Shown: in pieces, positions 32,151-39,837 of the stretch
Position numbering within the stretch: position 1 is the stretch's first letter
How the letters are laid out: every line of letters begins with the position of its first letter
Assembly (NCBI GenBank): GCA_937870585.1
Contig: CALMZE010000086.1
Location: 1-40,529 of the forward strand
Direction: 5' to 3'
Source: an uncultured Sphingomonadales bacterium
GTDB taxonomy: Bacteria; Pseudomonadota; Alphaproteobacteria; Sphingomonadales; Sphingomonadaceae
Length of the DNA stretch: 40,529 nt
Notes under the pieces: model-generated
Seen by the model: the letters and a program-made list of their open reading frames with translations, nothing else
Told to the model about the DNA's origin: nothing
The model's database searches: none
Made by a program: the position numbers and the translations under genes

Positions 32151-33557
32151 ATGAAAACGCTTCTCACTCGAATGGCCGGTGCCGGGGCAGCACTGCTCGC
32201 CGCAGCCCCCGCCTGGGCCGATGGCCCGATCAAGGCCCCGACTGCCGAGCAAATGGCCGGCATGGTCAATAAGGGCGATACAACATGGATTTTGATCAGC
32301 TCTGTTCTGGTCCTGCTCATGTCCATCCCTGCGCTCGCGCTCTTCTATGGCGGCCTTGTCCGCACCAAGAATATGCTCAGCGTGCTGATGCAGGTCTTCA
32401 TGATCGTCAGCGTGGCCGCGCTCGTTTGGGTCAGCTGGGGCTATAGCCTGGCCTTCACCAGCGGCAGCGCCTTCATCGGCGGCACATCCAAGCTGTTCCT
32501 TGAGGGCGTTTCGGCCTCCACCTACGCCGCGACATTCAGCAACAATGTCTATCTGCCCGAATATGCCTTCGTCATTTTCCAGATGACCTTTGCCTGCATC
32601 ACCCCGGCGCTGATCGTGGGTGCGTTTGCTGAACGCATCAAGTTCACGCCGCTGATGCTGTTTACGGTCGCCTGGTTGACGGTGGTCTATTTCCCGATCG
32701 CCCACATGGTGTGGTACTGGGCTGGCCCAGACTTCCTCGTCGACGCCAAGGACGATTTCGGCCTGCTTTGGGGCATGGGCGCACTCGACTTCGCTGGCGG
32801 CACTGTGGTGCATATCAACGCCGGGATCGCAGGTCTGGTCGGCTGCCTCATGATCGGCAAGCGCATCGGCTATGGCAAGGAAGCCACGCCGCCGCACAGC
32901 CTGACCATGACCATGATCGGCGCTTCGCTGCTGTGGGTGGGCTGGTTCGGCTTCAACGCGGGCTCCAACCTTGAAGCCAATGGCGTTGCCGCTGTCGCCT
33001 TCATCAACACCTTCGTCGCCACTGCTGCTGCCGCCGTTGCCTGGTGCATCGTCGAGCAGATCCACCACGGCAAGCCCTCCATGCTGGGTGCAGCCACGGG
33101 TGCGGTTGCAGGGCTCGTCGCCATCACCCCGGCCTCCGGCTTTGCGGCTCCGATGACCTCGATCCTGCTCGGTCTGGCCGTCTCCCCGATCTGCTACCTC
33201 TTCGTGGCGGTCGTGAAGAACAAGCTGAAGTATGACGATACGCTCGACGTGTTCGGCGTGCACTGCATCGGCGGCATCGTGGGTGCCATCGCCACCGGCA
33301 TCGTCGCAGACCCGGCGCTCGGCGGTCAGGGCTGGATTGACTACACTGTCTTCCCCGCCGTGCCCGGCACTTACGACATGGCAGGCCAGGTGCTCACCCA
33401 GATCAAGGCCGTGGCGATCACGCTCCTCTGGTCCGGCATTGGTTCCGCCGTCCTGTTCTTCATCCTCGACAAGACCATCGGTCTCCGTCCCGATGCGGAT
33501 GCAGAACGCGAAGGGCTCGATCTCACCGAACATGGGGAACGCGCCTACAACTACTGA
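32151..33557 (+). CDS. amtB: Ammonium transporter AmtB
   Basis: The 468-residue inner-membrane channel begins with a cleavable signal (MKTLLTRMAGAGAALLAAAP, cut near AWA) and has eleven hydrophobic segments. The family signatures are ALALFYGGLVRTKNMLSVLM, the pore histidines in DFAGGTVVHINAGIAGLVG and VFGVHCIGGIVGAI, and the cytoplasmic tail GLDLTEHGERAYNY. It conducts ammonium and is blocked by GlnK encoded just upstream. A strong hairpin and a terminator follow. Confidence 0.97.
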   Translation: MKTLLTRMAGAGAALLAAAPAWADGPIKAPTAEQMAGMVNKGDTTWILISSVLVLLMSIPALALFYGGLVRTKNMLSVLMQVFMIVSVAALVWVSWGYSLAFTSGSAFIGGTSKLFLEGVSASTYAATFSNNVYLPEYAFVIFQMTFACITPALIVGAFAERIKFTPLMLFTVAWLTVVYFPIAHMVWYWAGPDFLVDAKDDFGLLWGMGALDFAGGTVVHINAGIAGLVGCLMIGKRIGYGKEATPPHSLTMTMIGASLLWVGWFGFNAGSNLEANGVAAVAFINTFVATAAAAVAWCIVEQIHHGKPSMLGAATGAVAGLVAITPASGFAAPMTSILLGLAVSPICYLFVAVVKNKLKYDDTLDVFGVHCIGGIVGAIATGIVADPALGGQGWIDYTVFPAVPGTYDMAGQVLTQIKAVAITLLWSGIGSAVLFFILDKTIGLRPDADAEREGLDLTEHGERAYNY

Positions 33558-33563
33558 CCAGTT

Positions 33564-33607
33564 TGGGAGGCCGCTGCACCCTCCTCCTCCTCCCCGCAGC
33601 GGCCTCC
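33564..33607 (+). terminator. Long hairpin after amtB
   Basis: GGGAGGCCGCTGC (33564-33576) and GCAGCGGCCTCCC (33595-33607) are a perfect 13-base inverted repeat around a pyrimidine-only-like 18-base loop. No T-run follows, so it more likely protects the 3' end of the amtB messenger than ends transcription by itself. Confidence 0.65.
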
Positions 33608-33687
33608 CATCAACTTCCTCACGAGATTGGGCAGGGTCCACCCAAGAGACCTTCCCCTCACCAGGTTCCTCCTGCGAAGAACCCACT

Positions 33688-33720
33688 GCCCGGCGGCTTC
33701 GTTCCGCCGGGCTTCTTTTT
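33688..33720 (+). terminator. Rho-independent terminator after amtB
   Basis: The 9-base stem GCCCGGCGG / CCGCCGGGC (33688-33696, 33704-33712) with a 7-base loop is followed by TTCTTTTT. It closes the glnK-amtB transcript before the arsenic operon. Confidence 0.88.
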
Positions 33721-33742
33721 GTGGGCAGGGCTTGATCGCTTT

Positions 33743-33780
33743 TCCATGATTTGATATTTCCACATTTATCGAATCGTGGA
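33743..33780. promoter_or_regulatory. ArsR operator (14-base inverted repeat)
   Basis: TCCATGATTTGATA (33743-33756) and TATCGAATCGTGGA (33767-33780) are inverted copies with 12 of 14 matches and a 10-base spacer. A nested pair TTCCAC/GTGGAA (33758-33763, 33776-33781) overlaps it. The element ends eight bases before the arsR ATG, the expected place for autoregulation. The ATTCGAT-type half site is like those bound by ArsR repressors. Confidence 0.7.
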
Positions 33781-33788
33781 ATGACTAA

Positions 33789-34130
33789 ATGACCGCAGAC
33801 GACACCATCCGCGCCTTGGGCGCACTGGCACAAGAGCATCGGCTCGCGGCCTTCCGCCTGCTGGTTCAGGCCGGGCCGGAGGGTATGGCGGCAGGCGCCT
33901 TGGCCGAGGCCTTGGGCGTGCCGCCCTCCTCGATGAGCTTCCATCTGGCGCAGCTCACCCATGCGGGCCTCATCACCCAGCGCCGCCAGAGCCGCTCACT
34001 GATTTACGCAGCAGACTATGCTGCGATGAACGGCCTCATGGCCTATCTCACCGAAAATTGCTGCGGGGGAGCGGCCTGCGCGCCCGATCAATCCTGCCAA
34101 GCCCTTCCAACCGAAAGGAAAGTCGCATGA
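33789..34130 (+). CDS. arsR: ArsR-family arsenic-responsive repressor
   Basis: The 113-residue product is a winged-helix repressor: ALAQEHRLAAFRLLVQAG, then the recognition region ALGVPPSSMSFHLAQLTHAG (about 46-65) and wing TQRRQSRSLIYAAD. The likely arsenite-binding cysteines are in the C-terminal ENCCGGAACAPDQSC, not in the classic alpha-3 position, as in other proteobacterial variants. It is the first gene of the ars operon and overlaps arsI by ATGA. Derepression by As(III) or organoarsenicals is expected. Confidence 0.92.
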   Translation: MTADDTIRALGALAQEHRLAAFRLLVQAGPEGMAAGALAEALGVPPSSMSFHLAQLTHAGLITQRRQSRSLIYAADYAAMNGLMAYLTENCCGGAACAPDQSCQALPTERKVA

Positions 34131-34600
34131 AGCGGTTCCATGTCCATGTCGGCGTTGCCGATCTTGATGCCTCGATCAATTTCTATTCCGGGCTGTTTGG
34201 CGAAGCACCCACCGTCACCAAGCCCGATTATGCCAAATGGATGCTGGACGATCCCCGCATCAACTTTGCCATTTCCCAGCGGGAGGGCGCGGCGAAAGGC
34301 ATTGAGCATGTGGGCGTTCAGGTGGAAGATGCCGCCGAACTCGCTGAAGTTTATGGCCGCCTGAAGGCCGCTCAGGCCCCTGTTCTGGAAGAAGGGGCCA
34401 CCACCTGCTGCTATGCCCGCTCTGAAAAGAGCTGGATCGCAGATCCCGATGGCGTGGTGTGGGAAGCCTTTCTGACACAGGGCGAATCCACCAGCTATGG
34501 CGATGCGCCGGACCTCTCCGCGCTCGCCTCAGCCAATGCGGCAGAGGGCCAGTGCTGCGCGCCCGCCATCACCCCTGCCCGTCAAACATCCTGCTGCTGA
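34127..34600 (+). CDS. arsI: ArsI-type C-As lyase (ArsI/CadI glyoxalase family)
   Basis: ArsI cleaves the carbon-arsenic bond of trivalent methyl- and aromatic arsenicals with Fe(II) and oxygen. The 157-residue VOC-fold product has the family's metal ligands His5 (FHVHVGV), His61 (GIEHVGVQVE) and Glu113 (DPDGVVWEAF), and the paired cysteines Cys94-Cys95 in TTCCYARSEKSW, which bind the arsenical in characterised ArsI. Additional cysteines at the C-terminus (GQCCAP and TSCC) are unassigned. The start is the ATG overlapping the arsR stop. Confidence 0.9.
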   Translation: MKRFHVHVGVADLDASINFYSGLFGEAPTVTKPDYAKWMLDDPRINFAISQREGAAKGIEHVGVQVEDAAELAEVYGRLKAAQAPVLEEGATTCCYARSEKSWIADPDGVVWEAFLTQGESTSYGDAPDLSALASANAAEGQCCAPAITPARQTSCC

Positions 34601-34606
34601 GGCCCC

Positions 34607-35122
34607 ATGTCTGATCGCATCTACAACGTCCTGTTTCTGTGCACCGGAAATTCGGCGCGTTCGATTCTCGCTGAATCGATCCTGGCCAAAGACGGAGCAG
34701 GCCGCTTCAACGCCTTTAGTGCGGGGAGTTTCCCCAAGGGCGAAGTCCACCCCATGGCGCTTTCGGTGCTGGAAGGGCTGGGGTTTCCGCACACGGGCTT
34801 CCGCTCCAAGAGCTGGGATGAGTTTTCCGGCTCTGACGCGCCGCCCATCGATTTCATCTTCACCGTGTGCGACAATGCGGCGGGCGAGACCTGCCCGATC
34901 TGGCCGGGCCATCCCATGACTGCGCATTGGGGCATTGAAGACCCCGCTGCTGTTGAAGGCGACGGCCAGCGCGAAGCCTTCACGCAGGCGCTACGTTTCC
35001 TGCGTCGCCGCATTGATCTGTTCCTCGCGCTTCCGATTGCCGCGCTCGACGAGATGACTCTCAAATCCCGCCTGAAAGCCATTGGGCAGGAAGCAGGCGC
35101 AACGTCGGGAGCCGCGCAATGA
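34607..35122 (+). CDS. arsC: Arsenate reductase ArsC (low-molecular-weight phosphatase family)
   Basis: This cytoplasmic enzyme reduces As(V) to As(III). The 171-residue product has the phosphatase-like loop LCTGNSARS with nucleophile Cys12 and Arg18, and the redox pair Cys88 and Cys96 in [11 protein letters not shown], as in thioredoxin-coupled ArsC. Length exceeds the common 130-140 because of a C-terminal helical tail (about 135-171). It lies six bases after arsI and overlaps acr3 by ATGA. Confidence 0.93.
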   Translation: MSDRIYNVLFLCTGNSARSILAESILAKDGAGRFNAFSAGSFPKGEVHPMALSVLEGLGFPHTGFRSKSWDEFSGSDAPPIDFIFTVCDNAAGETCPIWPGHPMTAHWGIEDPAAVEGDGQREAFTQALRFLRRRIDLFLALPIAALDEMTLKSRLKAIGQEAGATSGAAQ

Positions 35123-36165
35123 CCGGCCGCCTGTCCTTCCTGGATCGCTATCTGACGCTCTGGATCTTCGCAGCGATGGCACTCGGCATTGCGCTCGGTT
35201 CGGCCATTCCCGCCGTTCCCAAGGCGCTTGATGCGCTGTCTGTGGGCGGCACCAGCATCCCGATTGCCATCGGCTTGATCCTCATGATGTTCCCGCCGCT
35301 CGCCAAGGTGAGATATGAGGAGCTGGGGCAGGCGTTTCGCGACCGCAAGATTCTCGCCCTCTCGGTCTTCCAATGCTGGGTGGTCGGCCCGGCGCTGATG
35401 TTTGCGCTCGCCCTCATCTTCCTGCGCGATCAGCCCGACTATATGACCGGGCTGATCCTGATCGGCATCGCACCCTGCATTGCCATGGTGCTCGTGTGGA
35501 ACCAGCTGGCAGGCGGCAGCCCCCACTATGTCGCGGCACTGGTGGCGTTCAATTCGCTGTTCCAAATCGCCTTTTACACGCCTTTTGCATGGTTTTACCT
35601 CACTGTTCTGCCGCCGCTGTTCGGGCTGGAAGGGCAAGTGATTGACGTCGATTTCTGGATGATTGCCAAGGCAGTGTTCACCTATCTGGGTGTGCCCTTT
35701 GCCGCAGGCTATCTCGTGCGCCGCACATTGATCAGCCAGCGCGGCGAAGACTGGTACACAAGCCGTTTCCTGCCCGCGATCAGCCCGATCACGCTGATCG
35801 CCCTCCTCTTCACCATCGTCGCCATGTTCAGCCTGAAGGGCGGGGAATTGCTCGCGTTGCCGATGGATGCGCTGCGCGTCGGCGTGCCGCTCGTCATCTT
35901 CTTCCTGTTGATGTTCTTCAGCAGCTTCGCGCTCGCCAAGCTGTTCGGGGCGGATTACCCGCGCGCCACCTCACTCTCCTTCACGGCGGCCTCCAACAAT
36001 TTCGAGCTGGCGATTGCCGTGGCGATTGCGGCGTTCGGGCTCGCCTCACCGGTTGCCTTTGCCGCTGTCATCGGGCCGCTGGTCGAGGTGCCGGTGCTGA
36101 TCCTGCTCGTTAACGCCGCGCTTTGGATTGGACGCACTTGGTTCAAGGAGACGGCCCCCACCTGA
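35119..36165 (+). CDS. acr3: Arsenite efflux permease ACR3
   Basis: The 348-residue inner-membrane protein of the BASS/ACR3 family exports As(III). It has ten hydrophobic segments and family blocks [36 protein letters not shown] with the conserved cysteine, [17 protein letters not shown], and [16 protein letters not shown]. It completes the resistance pathway: ArsC makes, ArsI releases, and ACR3 exports arsenite. The gene overlaps arsC by four bases and is followed at 24 bases by an uncharacterised exported protein gene. Confidence 0.95.
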   Translation: MTGRLSFLDRYLTLWIFAAMALGIALGSAIPAVPKALDALSVGGTSIPIAIGLILMMFPPLAKVRYEELGQAFRDRKILALSVFQCWVVGPALMFALALIFLRDQPDYMTGLILIGIAPCIAMVLVWNQLAGGSPHYVAALVAFNSLFQIAFYTPFAWFYLTVLPPLFGLEGQVIDVDFWMIAKAVFTYLGVPFAAGYLVRRTLISQRGEDWYTSRFLPAISPITLIALLFTIVAMFSLKGGELLALPMDALRVGVPLVIFFLLMFFSSFALAKLFGADYPRATSLSFTAASNNFELAIAVAIAAFGLASPVAFAAVIGPLVEVPVLILLVNAALWIGRTWFKETAPT

Positions 36166-36188
36166 CTTCGCGGCTTTACTCGAACCGG

Positions 36189-37211
36189 ATGACTGCTATC
36201 ACGTCTAAAGGTTCAAGGAGAGGGAGCGGCAGCGGGGTGAACCCGTGCCGGAGCGTCATTCGGGTCTGTCATTTGATCGCCGCAGCGGCCTTGCTTGCGG
36301 CCCCCGTCCCCGCGCTGGCCTATCCAGCTGGCATTGTTCCCGCTGATGCCCGGCAGGCCGACAAGCCGATTCTGGTGCAGGTCATCATCCCGCAGGTCGA
36401 AGTGCGACTGCCGATTGCTGGCGCGGGCGGCGGCGGCGAGGCGCAGGGTGGCATCGTCGGTGCGCTCATCGTCGGCGCCATGGATGCCTCCAAACAGAAA
36501 AAGGTGCAGGACGCCGCCGAGCCGATCCGCATCGCGCTGGAAGATTTCAGCGCTGACCCGGTGGCGATGGAGGCCACGCGCAAGGCCTTTGGCGCACTCC
36601 CATGGGTGAAAATTGCCGATGGCGCGCCGTCTCGAAATCCGACGATGCGGGCCGGAAGCGCACTGCTGGACCGCGCGCCGGGTGCCCATGCCGCCACGCT
36701 GACCTACCAATATATGATCAATCCCGGCTATACCGGGGCGAGCGTAATTGCCACCATCGCCATGGCCGCAAAGGACAATCCCAAGGCCAAGACTCCTGAA
36801 AAGCGGTGGCTGCCCGAACGCCTTTCCTATCGCAATAGCGTTTCGGTTTCTGTTTCGCTCTCCAATATGGCCGCCACAGAAGAGGAGCGGCAGAAACAAT
36901 GGGGCGCCAATGACGGCGCATTGGCCCGCGCTGTTCTGTCCAAGGCTCTGAATAAGGCCGCAGAGCTCGCCGCGCGGAGCATGGCGTTGACAGCAGTCGA
37001 TTTGCTTTCCCTCAACGCCAAAGACAGACCCAAGACGACTGCCGGTTTCGTCAAGGGTCGCATCGTTGAAGGCGGTGAGAATATCGCCACACCCGCAACG
37101 TCCAACGCACTGGTACGCATGTCAGCCACGGTGAAGCCTGACACCGATGGCCTGCTGGTCTGGGCCGACTTTTTCCTCCACATGAGCGCCGTCACGGCGC
37201 CGAATCCGTAA
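36189..37211 (+). CDS. Exported protein of unknown function
   Basis: From the ATG at 36189 the product is 340 residues. A GTG at 36237 (VNPCRSVIRVCHLIAAAALL) has GGGAG upstream and gives a more normal signal peptide, so it may be the true start; cleavage is likely at ALA near PVPALAYPAG. The mature part is soluble, with a Gly-rich patch GAGGGGEAQGGIVGALIVGA (cited as GAGGGGEAQGG) and a basic/charged middle. No family was recognised. It lies directly downstream of acr3 on the same strand and 14 bases before another exported protein gene, so it may be cotranscribed with the ars genes. Confidence 0.7.
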   Translation: MTAITSKGSRRGSGSGVNPCRSVIRVCHLIAAAALLAAPVPALAYPAGIVPADARQADKPILVQVIIPQVEVRLPIAGAGGGGEAQGGIVGALIVGAMDASKQKKVQDAAEPIRIALEDFSADPVAMEATRKAFGALPWVKIADGAPSRNPTMRAGSALLDRAPGAHAATLTYQYMINPGYTGASVIATIAMAAKDNPKAKTPEKRWLPERLSYRNSVSVSVSLSNMAATEEERQKQWGANDGALARAVLSKALNKAAELAARSMALTAVDLLSLNAKDRPKTTAGFVKGRIVEGGENIATPATSNALVRMSATVKPDTDGLLVWADFFLHMSAVTAPNP

Positions 37212-37224
37212 GGCTGGAGACCTG

Positions 37225-37788
37225 ATGATGATCCGTTTTCTCTCCGCCTGTGCGCTGCTCGCCTGCGCCACACCGGCGTTCGCCAAAGACCATATGATGG
37301 ACGCAACCTTCATTGATCCGGTTCCCGCAACGGTCGCTTCGGCTCCGGTCTCGTGCAAGATCACCTTCACCAGCCTGAAGGACGAGCGCGAGACGCCCGA
37401 TCTGGTGGGCACGTTTTTCGAAGATGAGTTGCAGCCGCCTGCAGATCGGGCGGCGTGGATCAAATCCATGATGGAAGGGCTCAACCGGCGCGGGTTCGAT
37501 GTGCGATTTGGCGAGGCACCGCCCGAATATCATCCGATGGGCGTGGCGCTGACAACGCTTTGGTCTGACCTGTACAACGGCGCCTTCAACGCGACGGTAA
37601 AGTTCAGGATCACCTCTGCCGATCTCGCCCGGCCGTTTGACCGGACATTGCGCGGCAGCTTTTCCCGCACCCTGTTCATGGCAACAGTCCAAGGGCGCTC
37701 AAATGAGGCTGTCCATGGGGCCGTCGCCAATGCGCTGGACCGCGTGGCCGATGCACTGCTCGGCTGGTGTGGTGGGAAACCTGCATGA
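37225..37788 (+). CDS. Exported protein of unknown function
   Basis: The 187-residue product has a clear signal peptide (MMIRFLSACALLACATPAFA) with likely cleavage at AFA-KD. Three cysteines remain outside the signal or near it, but no lipobox is convincing. The body (TFTSLKDERETPDLVGTFFE and VKFRITSADLARPFDRTLRG) resembles periplasmic YajG-type proteins only loosely, so I leave it unnamed. GGAG precedes the ATG pair. Its stop overlaps the next gene's ATG, tying it to the thioesterase genes. Confidence 0.7.
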   Translation: MMIRFLSACALLACATPAFAKDHMMDATFIDPVPATVASAPVSCKITFTSLKDERETPDLVGTFFEDELQPPADRAAWIKSMMEGLNRRGFDVRFGEAPPEYHPMGVALTTLWSDLYNGAFNATVKFRITSADLARPFDRTLRGSFSRTLFMATVQGRSNEAVHGAVANALDRVADALLGWCGGKPA

Positions 37789-38660
37789 CCGGACTGCCCG
37801 ATACCGAAACGCTGCAACACCGCTTCCCGATGGGCGGCACCGCCATGCATGTGCGGACGATCCCAGCCTGTATTGCCGTCGGGATGCGCGAATATGCCTC
37901 GCGCGATGAAGGCGTGGGGGCGTGGTTTGATCTCGCCTTGCCCGTCTGCCGCACACGCGATGGACTAGCGAGCCGGGGGGCTGTGCTCATCCTTGCGGAT
38001 CAGGCCGGCGCTGTGGGCAGCTATGCCACGCTCGATCAATATGGGCCGATGATGACGCTCGACCTGCGCGTCGATTGGCACGCGCCGATGCCCGCCGCGT
38101 CGCGGATAGATGTGCGGATTGAAGATGCCGTGCGGCAGGGCAACCTCTCACTGACGCGCGGGCGCATCTATGCAGACCGGACGCAGCTGATCGGCTCGCT
38201 CCATGCCTCATTCCTGATCGGGGCCTTTCCCGGGGGCAAGCCTGCGTTATGGCAGGGCGAAGTGCTGGAGGATGTGCCCTCCCAAGCCGCCTGCTTTGAA
38301 GACGCTCTCCGCATGGAGCCGCAGGGCGATGACTGGCTGATCGCACCGGGCGAGGAAATGATCGGCGCGCGGCCCATTCCCGCCTATCATGGCGGCTTTG
38401 TCGCCGGGGCGCTGGAGCACGCCGCCTGGTTGCGCGCGGGCCAGCGCAACCCGGTCAACTTCGACATTCGCTATTTGCTGCCCACGCGGGCAGACCGGCC
38501 CCTCACAATCCGCACGCGGGCGCTCCGCGCCGGCAAGCAGGCGAGCATTATCGAAGCCGACGCCGTTCAGGGCGATGAGCAGACTGTGGTCGCCACCGCC
38601 CGCGCCATCTTCCTCGCAGAGCCCCAGACCGGGCTCGACACATTCGAGTTTCCTGCATGA
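37785..38660 (+). CDS. Acyl-CoA thioesterase-like protein (double hotdog)
   Basis: The start at 37785 overlaps the upstream stop (ATGA). The 291-residue product looks like two hotdog domains: the first with GAVLILADQAGAVGSYATLD and TLDLRVDWHAPM, the second with GGFVAGALEHAAWLRAG and NFDIRYLLPTRADRPL. This fits the acyl-CoA thioesterase group that hydrolyses CoA esters or removes acyl chains. The substrate is unknown. It overlaps the following PaaI-type gene by four bases. Confidence 0.85.
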   Translation: MTGLPDTETLQHRFPMGGTAMHVRTIPACIAVGMREYASRDEGVGAWFDLALPVCRTRDGLASRGAVLILADQAGAVGSYATLDQYGPMMTLDLRVDWHAPMPAASRIDVRIEDAVRQGNLSLTRGRIYADRTQLIGSLHASFLIGAFPGGKPALWQGEVLEDVPSQAACFEDALRMEPQGDDWLIAPGEEMIGARPIPAYHGGFVAGALEHAAWLRAGQRNPVNFDIRYLLPTRADRPLTIRTRALRAGKQASIIEADAVQGDEQTVVATARAIFLAEPQTGLDTFEFPA

Positions 38661-39094
38661 CTGACACGCCCCCACCCTCGATTGATGAACTCAGCCAGTC
38701 GCTCGGCCTTGTCCGCATCGTCGAGATGAACCCCGAAGGCCGTGCCCGGCTGGAATATGACGCACAGCCGCGCATGTGCCATTCGGGCGGCGTGGTGCAA
38801 GGCGGGTTCGTGACCGGCTGGATCGACGCCGCAATGGCCCATGCGGGCATCGCCATGAGCGGGCCGGACGTGGTGCCGATGTCGCTCGAACTGAAAATCA
38901 GCTTCTTCGCCCCGACGCGCCCCGGCCCGGTCTTTGCCGAAGGCTGGGTGGTAAAGCGCGGGCGCACGACCTGCTTCTTTGAAGGGCATTTGCTGGACGG
39001 CGCAGGCAAGGTGCTGGCCAAGGCATCGAGCACGCTGATGCTGGCGGATCGCGGGAAGGTCGAAGGCGCAGCGAAGGCTGCGGTGGGCGCTTAG
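38657..39094 (+). CDS. PaaI-family thioesterase (single hotdog)
   Basis: The 145-residue product has one hotdog domain with the PaaI-type signature CHSGGVVQGGFVTGWIDAAM (about 36-55), followed by PMSLELKISFFAPTRPGPVF and a terminal ASSTLMLADRG. Such enzymes free CoA from aryl- or acyl-CoA dead-end products. It is the last of a row of four coupled genes and may act together with the double-hotdog protein just upstream. Confidence 0.88.
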   Translation: MTDTPPPSIDELSQSLGLVRIVEMNPEGRARLEYDAQPRMCHSGGVVQGGFVTGWIDAAMAHAGIAMSGPDVVPMSLELKISFFAPTRPGPVFAEGWVVKRGRTTCFFEGHLLDGAGKVLAKASSTLMLADRGKVEGAAKAAVGA

Positions 39095-39121
39095 GCGCAT
39101 GAATTGACATCTATCGGCCAT

Positions 39122-39149
39122 TCTGTCATCTCATTGCACAACTGACAGA
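39122..39149. promoter_or_regulatory. Probable vapBC operator
   Basis: TCTGTCA (39122-39128) and TGACAGA (39143-39149) form a 7-base inverted repeat with a 14-base spacer, ending 16 bases before the vapB ATG. VapBC complexes are known to bind such palindromes to repress their own operon. Confidence 0.55.
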
Positions 39150-39165
39150 TGGAATAAACTCCGCC

Positions 39166-39420
39166 ATGAGCATTGAAGTCAAACTCGCCGCCAATGGCCG
39201 GATTGTCATCCCTTCAGACGTCCGCAAGCAGTTGGGCTTGGAAGATGGCACGCGGCTGTTTCTGGAAGTGGATGAGTTCGGCATCCATCTGACACGCGGC
39301 GCAGAGCGGGCGCGCAAGGCGCAAACGCTGTTCCGGCGCTTTGCAGGCGATGCCGCGAAGGACAATGTGGATCGCTTTCTTGAAGCCAAGCGGGCCGACG
39401 CGGCAGCCGAACGCTTCTGA
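39166..39420 (+). CDS. vapB: VapB-type antitoxin (AbrB/MazE fold)
   Basis: The 84-residue product has the swapped-hairpin DNA-binding domain of the AbrB/SpoVT family: VKLAANGRIVIPSDVRKQLG followed by DGTRLFLEVDEFGIHL. The C-terminal helix (FLEAKRADAAAERF) should wrap the toxin. It is translationally coupled to the toxin gene, as the stop and the next ATG share bases (TGATG). Confidence 0.9.
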   Translation: MSIEVKLAANGRIVIPSDVRKQLGLEDGTRLFLEVDEFGIHLTRGAERARKAQTLFRRFAGDAAKDNVDRFLEAKRADAAAERF

Positions 39421-39809
39421 TGAGCCATGTGGTTCTCGATGCCTCAGCCTTGATTGCACTGATCGCTGAGGAAAAAGGCGCGGATGCAGTCGAAATGATG
39501 CTGTCAGATGCCTGCGCCAGCGTGATCAATCTGGGCGAAGTCGCGCAATGGCTAATCCGCGCGGGCGGCACGGCAGACGAAGCGCGCGCGGTGATTGATG
39601 CGCTTGAAATAGAAGCTGTGCCAGTAGATTGGCCTCAGAGCCTAACGGCTGCCTCGCTTCGCGCGCAGGCCCGCGCGAAAGGTCTGTCTCAAGCGGATTG
39701 CCTGTGCCTTTCGCTGGCGATGGAGCGGCAGGCACTTGTGTTAACGGCAGATCGGGCATGGTCGGCGATGGCAGACCATGTGGACGTTGAAATTCGCTTG
39801 ATCAGGTAG
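39420..39809 (+). CDS. vapC: VapC-type PIN-domain toxin
   Basis: The 129-residue product is a PIN-fold ribonuclease. The acidic residues expected in the active site are in VVLDASALIALIAEE (Asp7), near the middle, GEVAQW (Glu39), SQADCLCLSLA and LTADRAW. By family knowledge such toxins cut tRNA or rRNA when the antitoxin is degraded. The pair with vapB is complete. It converges with dnaN, leaving only 28 bases between. Confidence 0.92.
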   Translation: MSHVVLDASALIALIAEEKGADAVEMMLSDACASVINLGEVAQWLIRAGGTADEARAVIDALEIEAVPVDWPQSLTAASLRAQARAKGLSQADCLCLSLAMERQALVLTADRAWSAMADHVDVEIRLIR

Positions 39810-39837
39810 AGCGCGCGTCACGGCGTGCCCCAAGCCC

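Noticed and set aside
31671..33962. Very long open frame (763 codons) on the minus strand across glnK-amtB
   Set aside because: It is antisense to two certain genes, has a His/Asp/Gly-biased composition typical of reversed GC-rich codons, and shows no domain.
39104..39109. TTGACA upstream of vapBC as a fourth copy of the MarR motif
   Set aside because: The five bases at the expected left-half position (GGCGC) do not match GTCAA.
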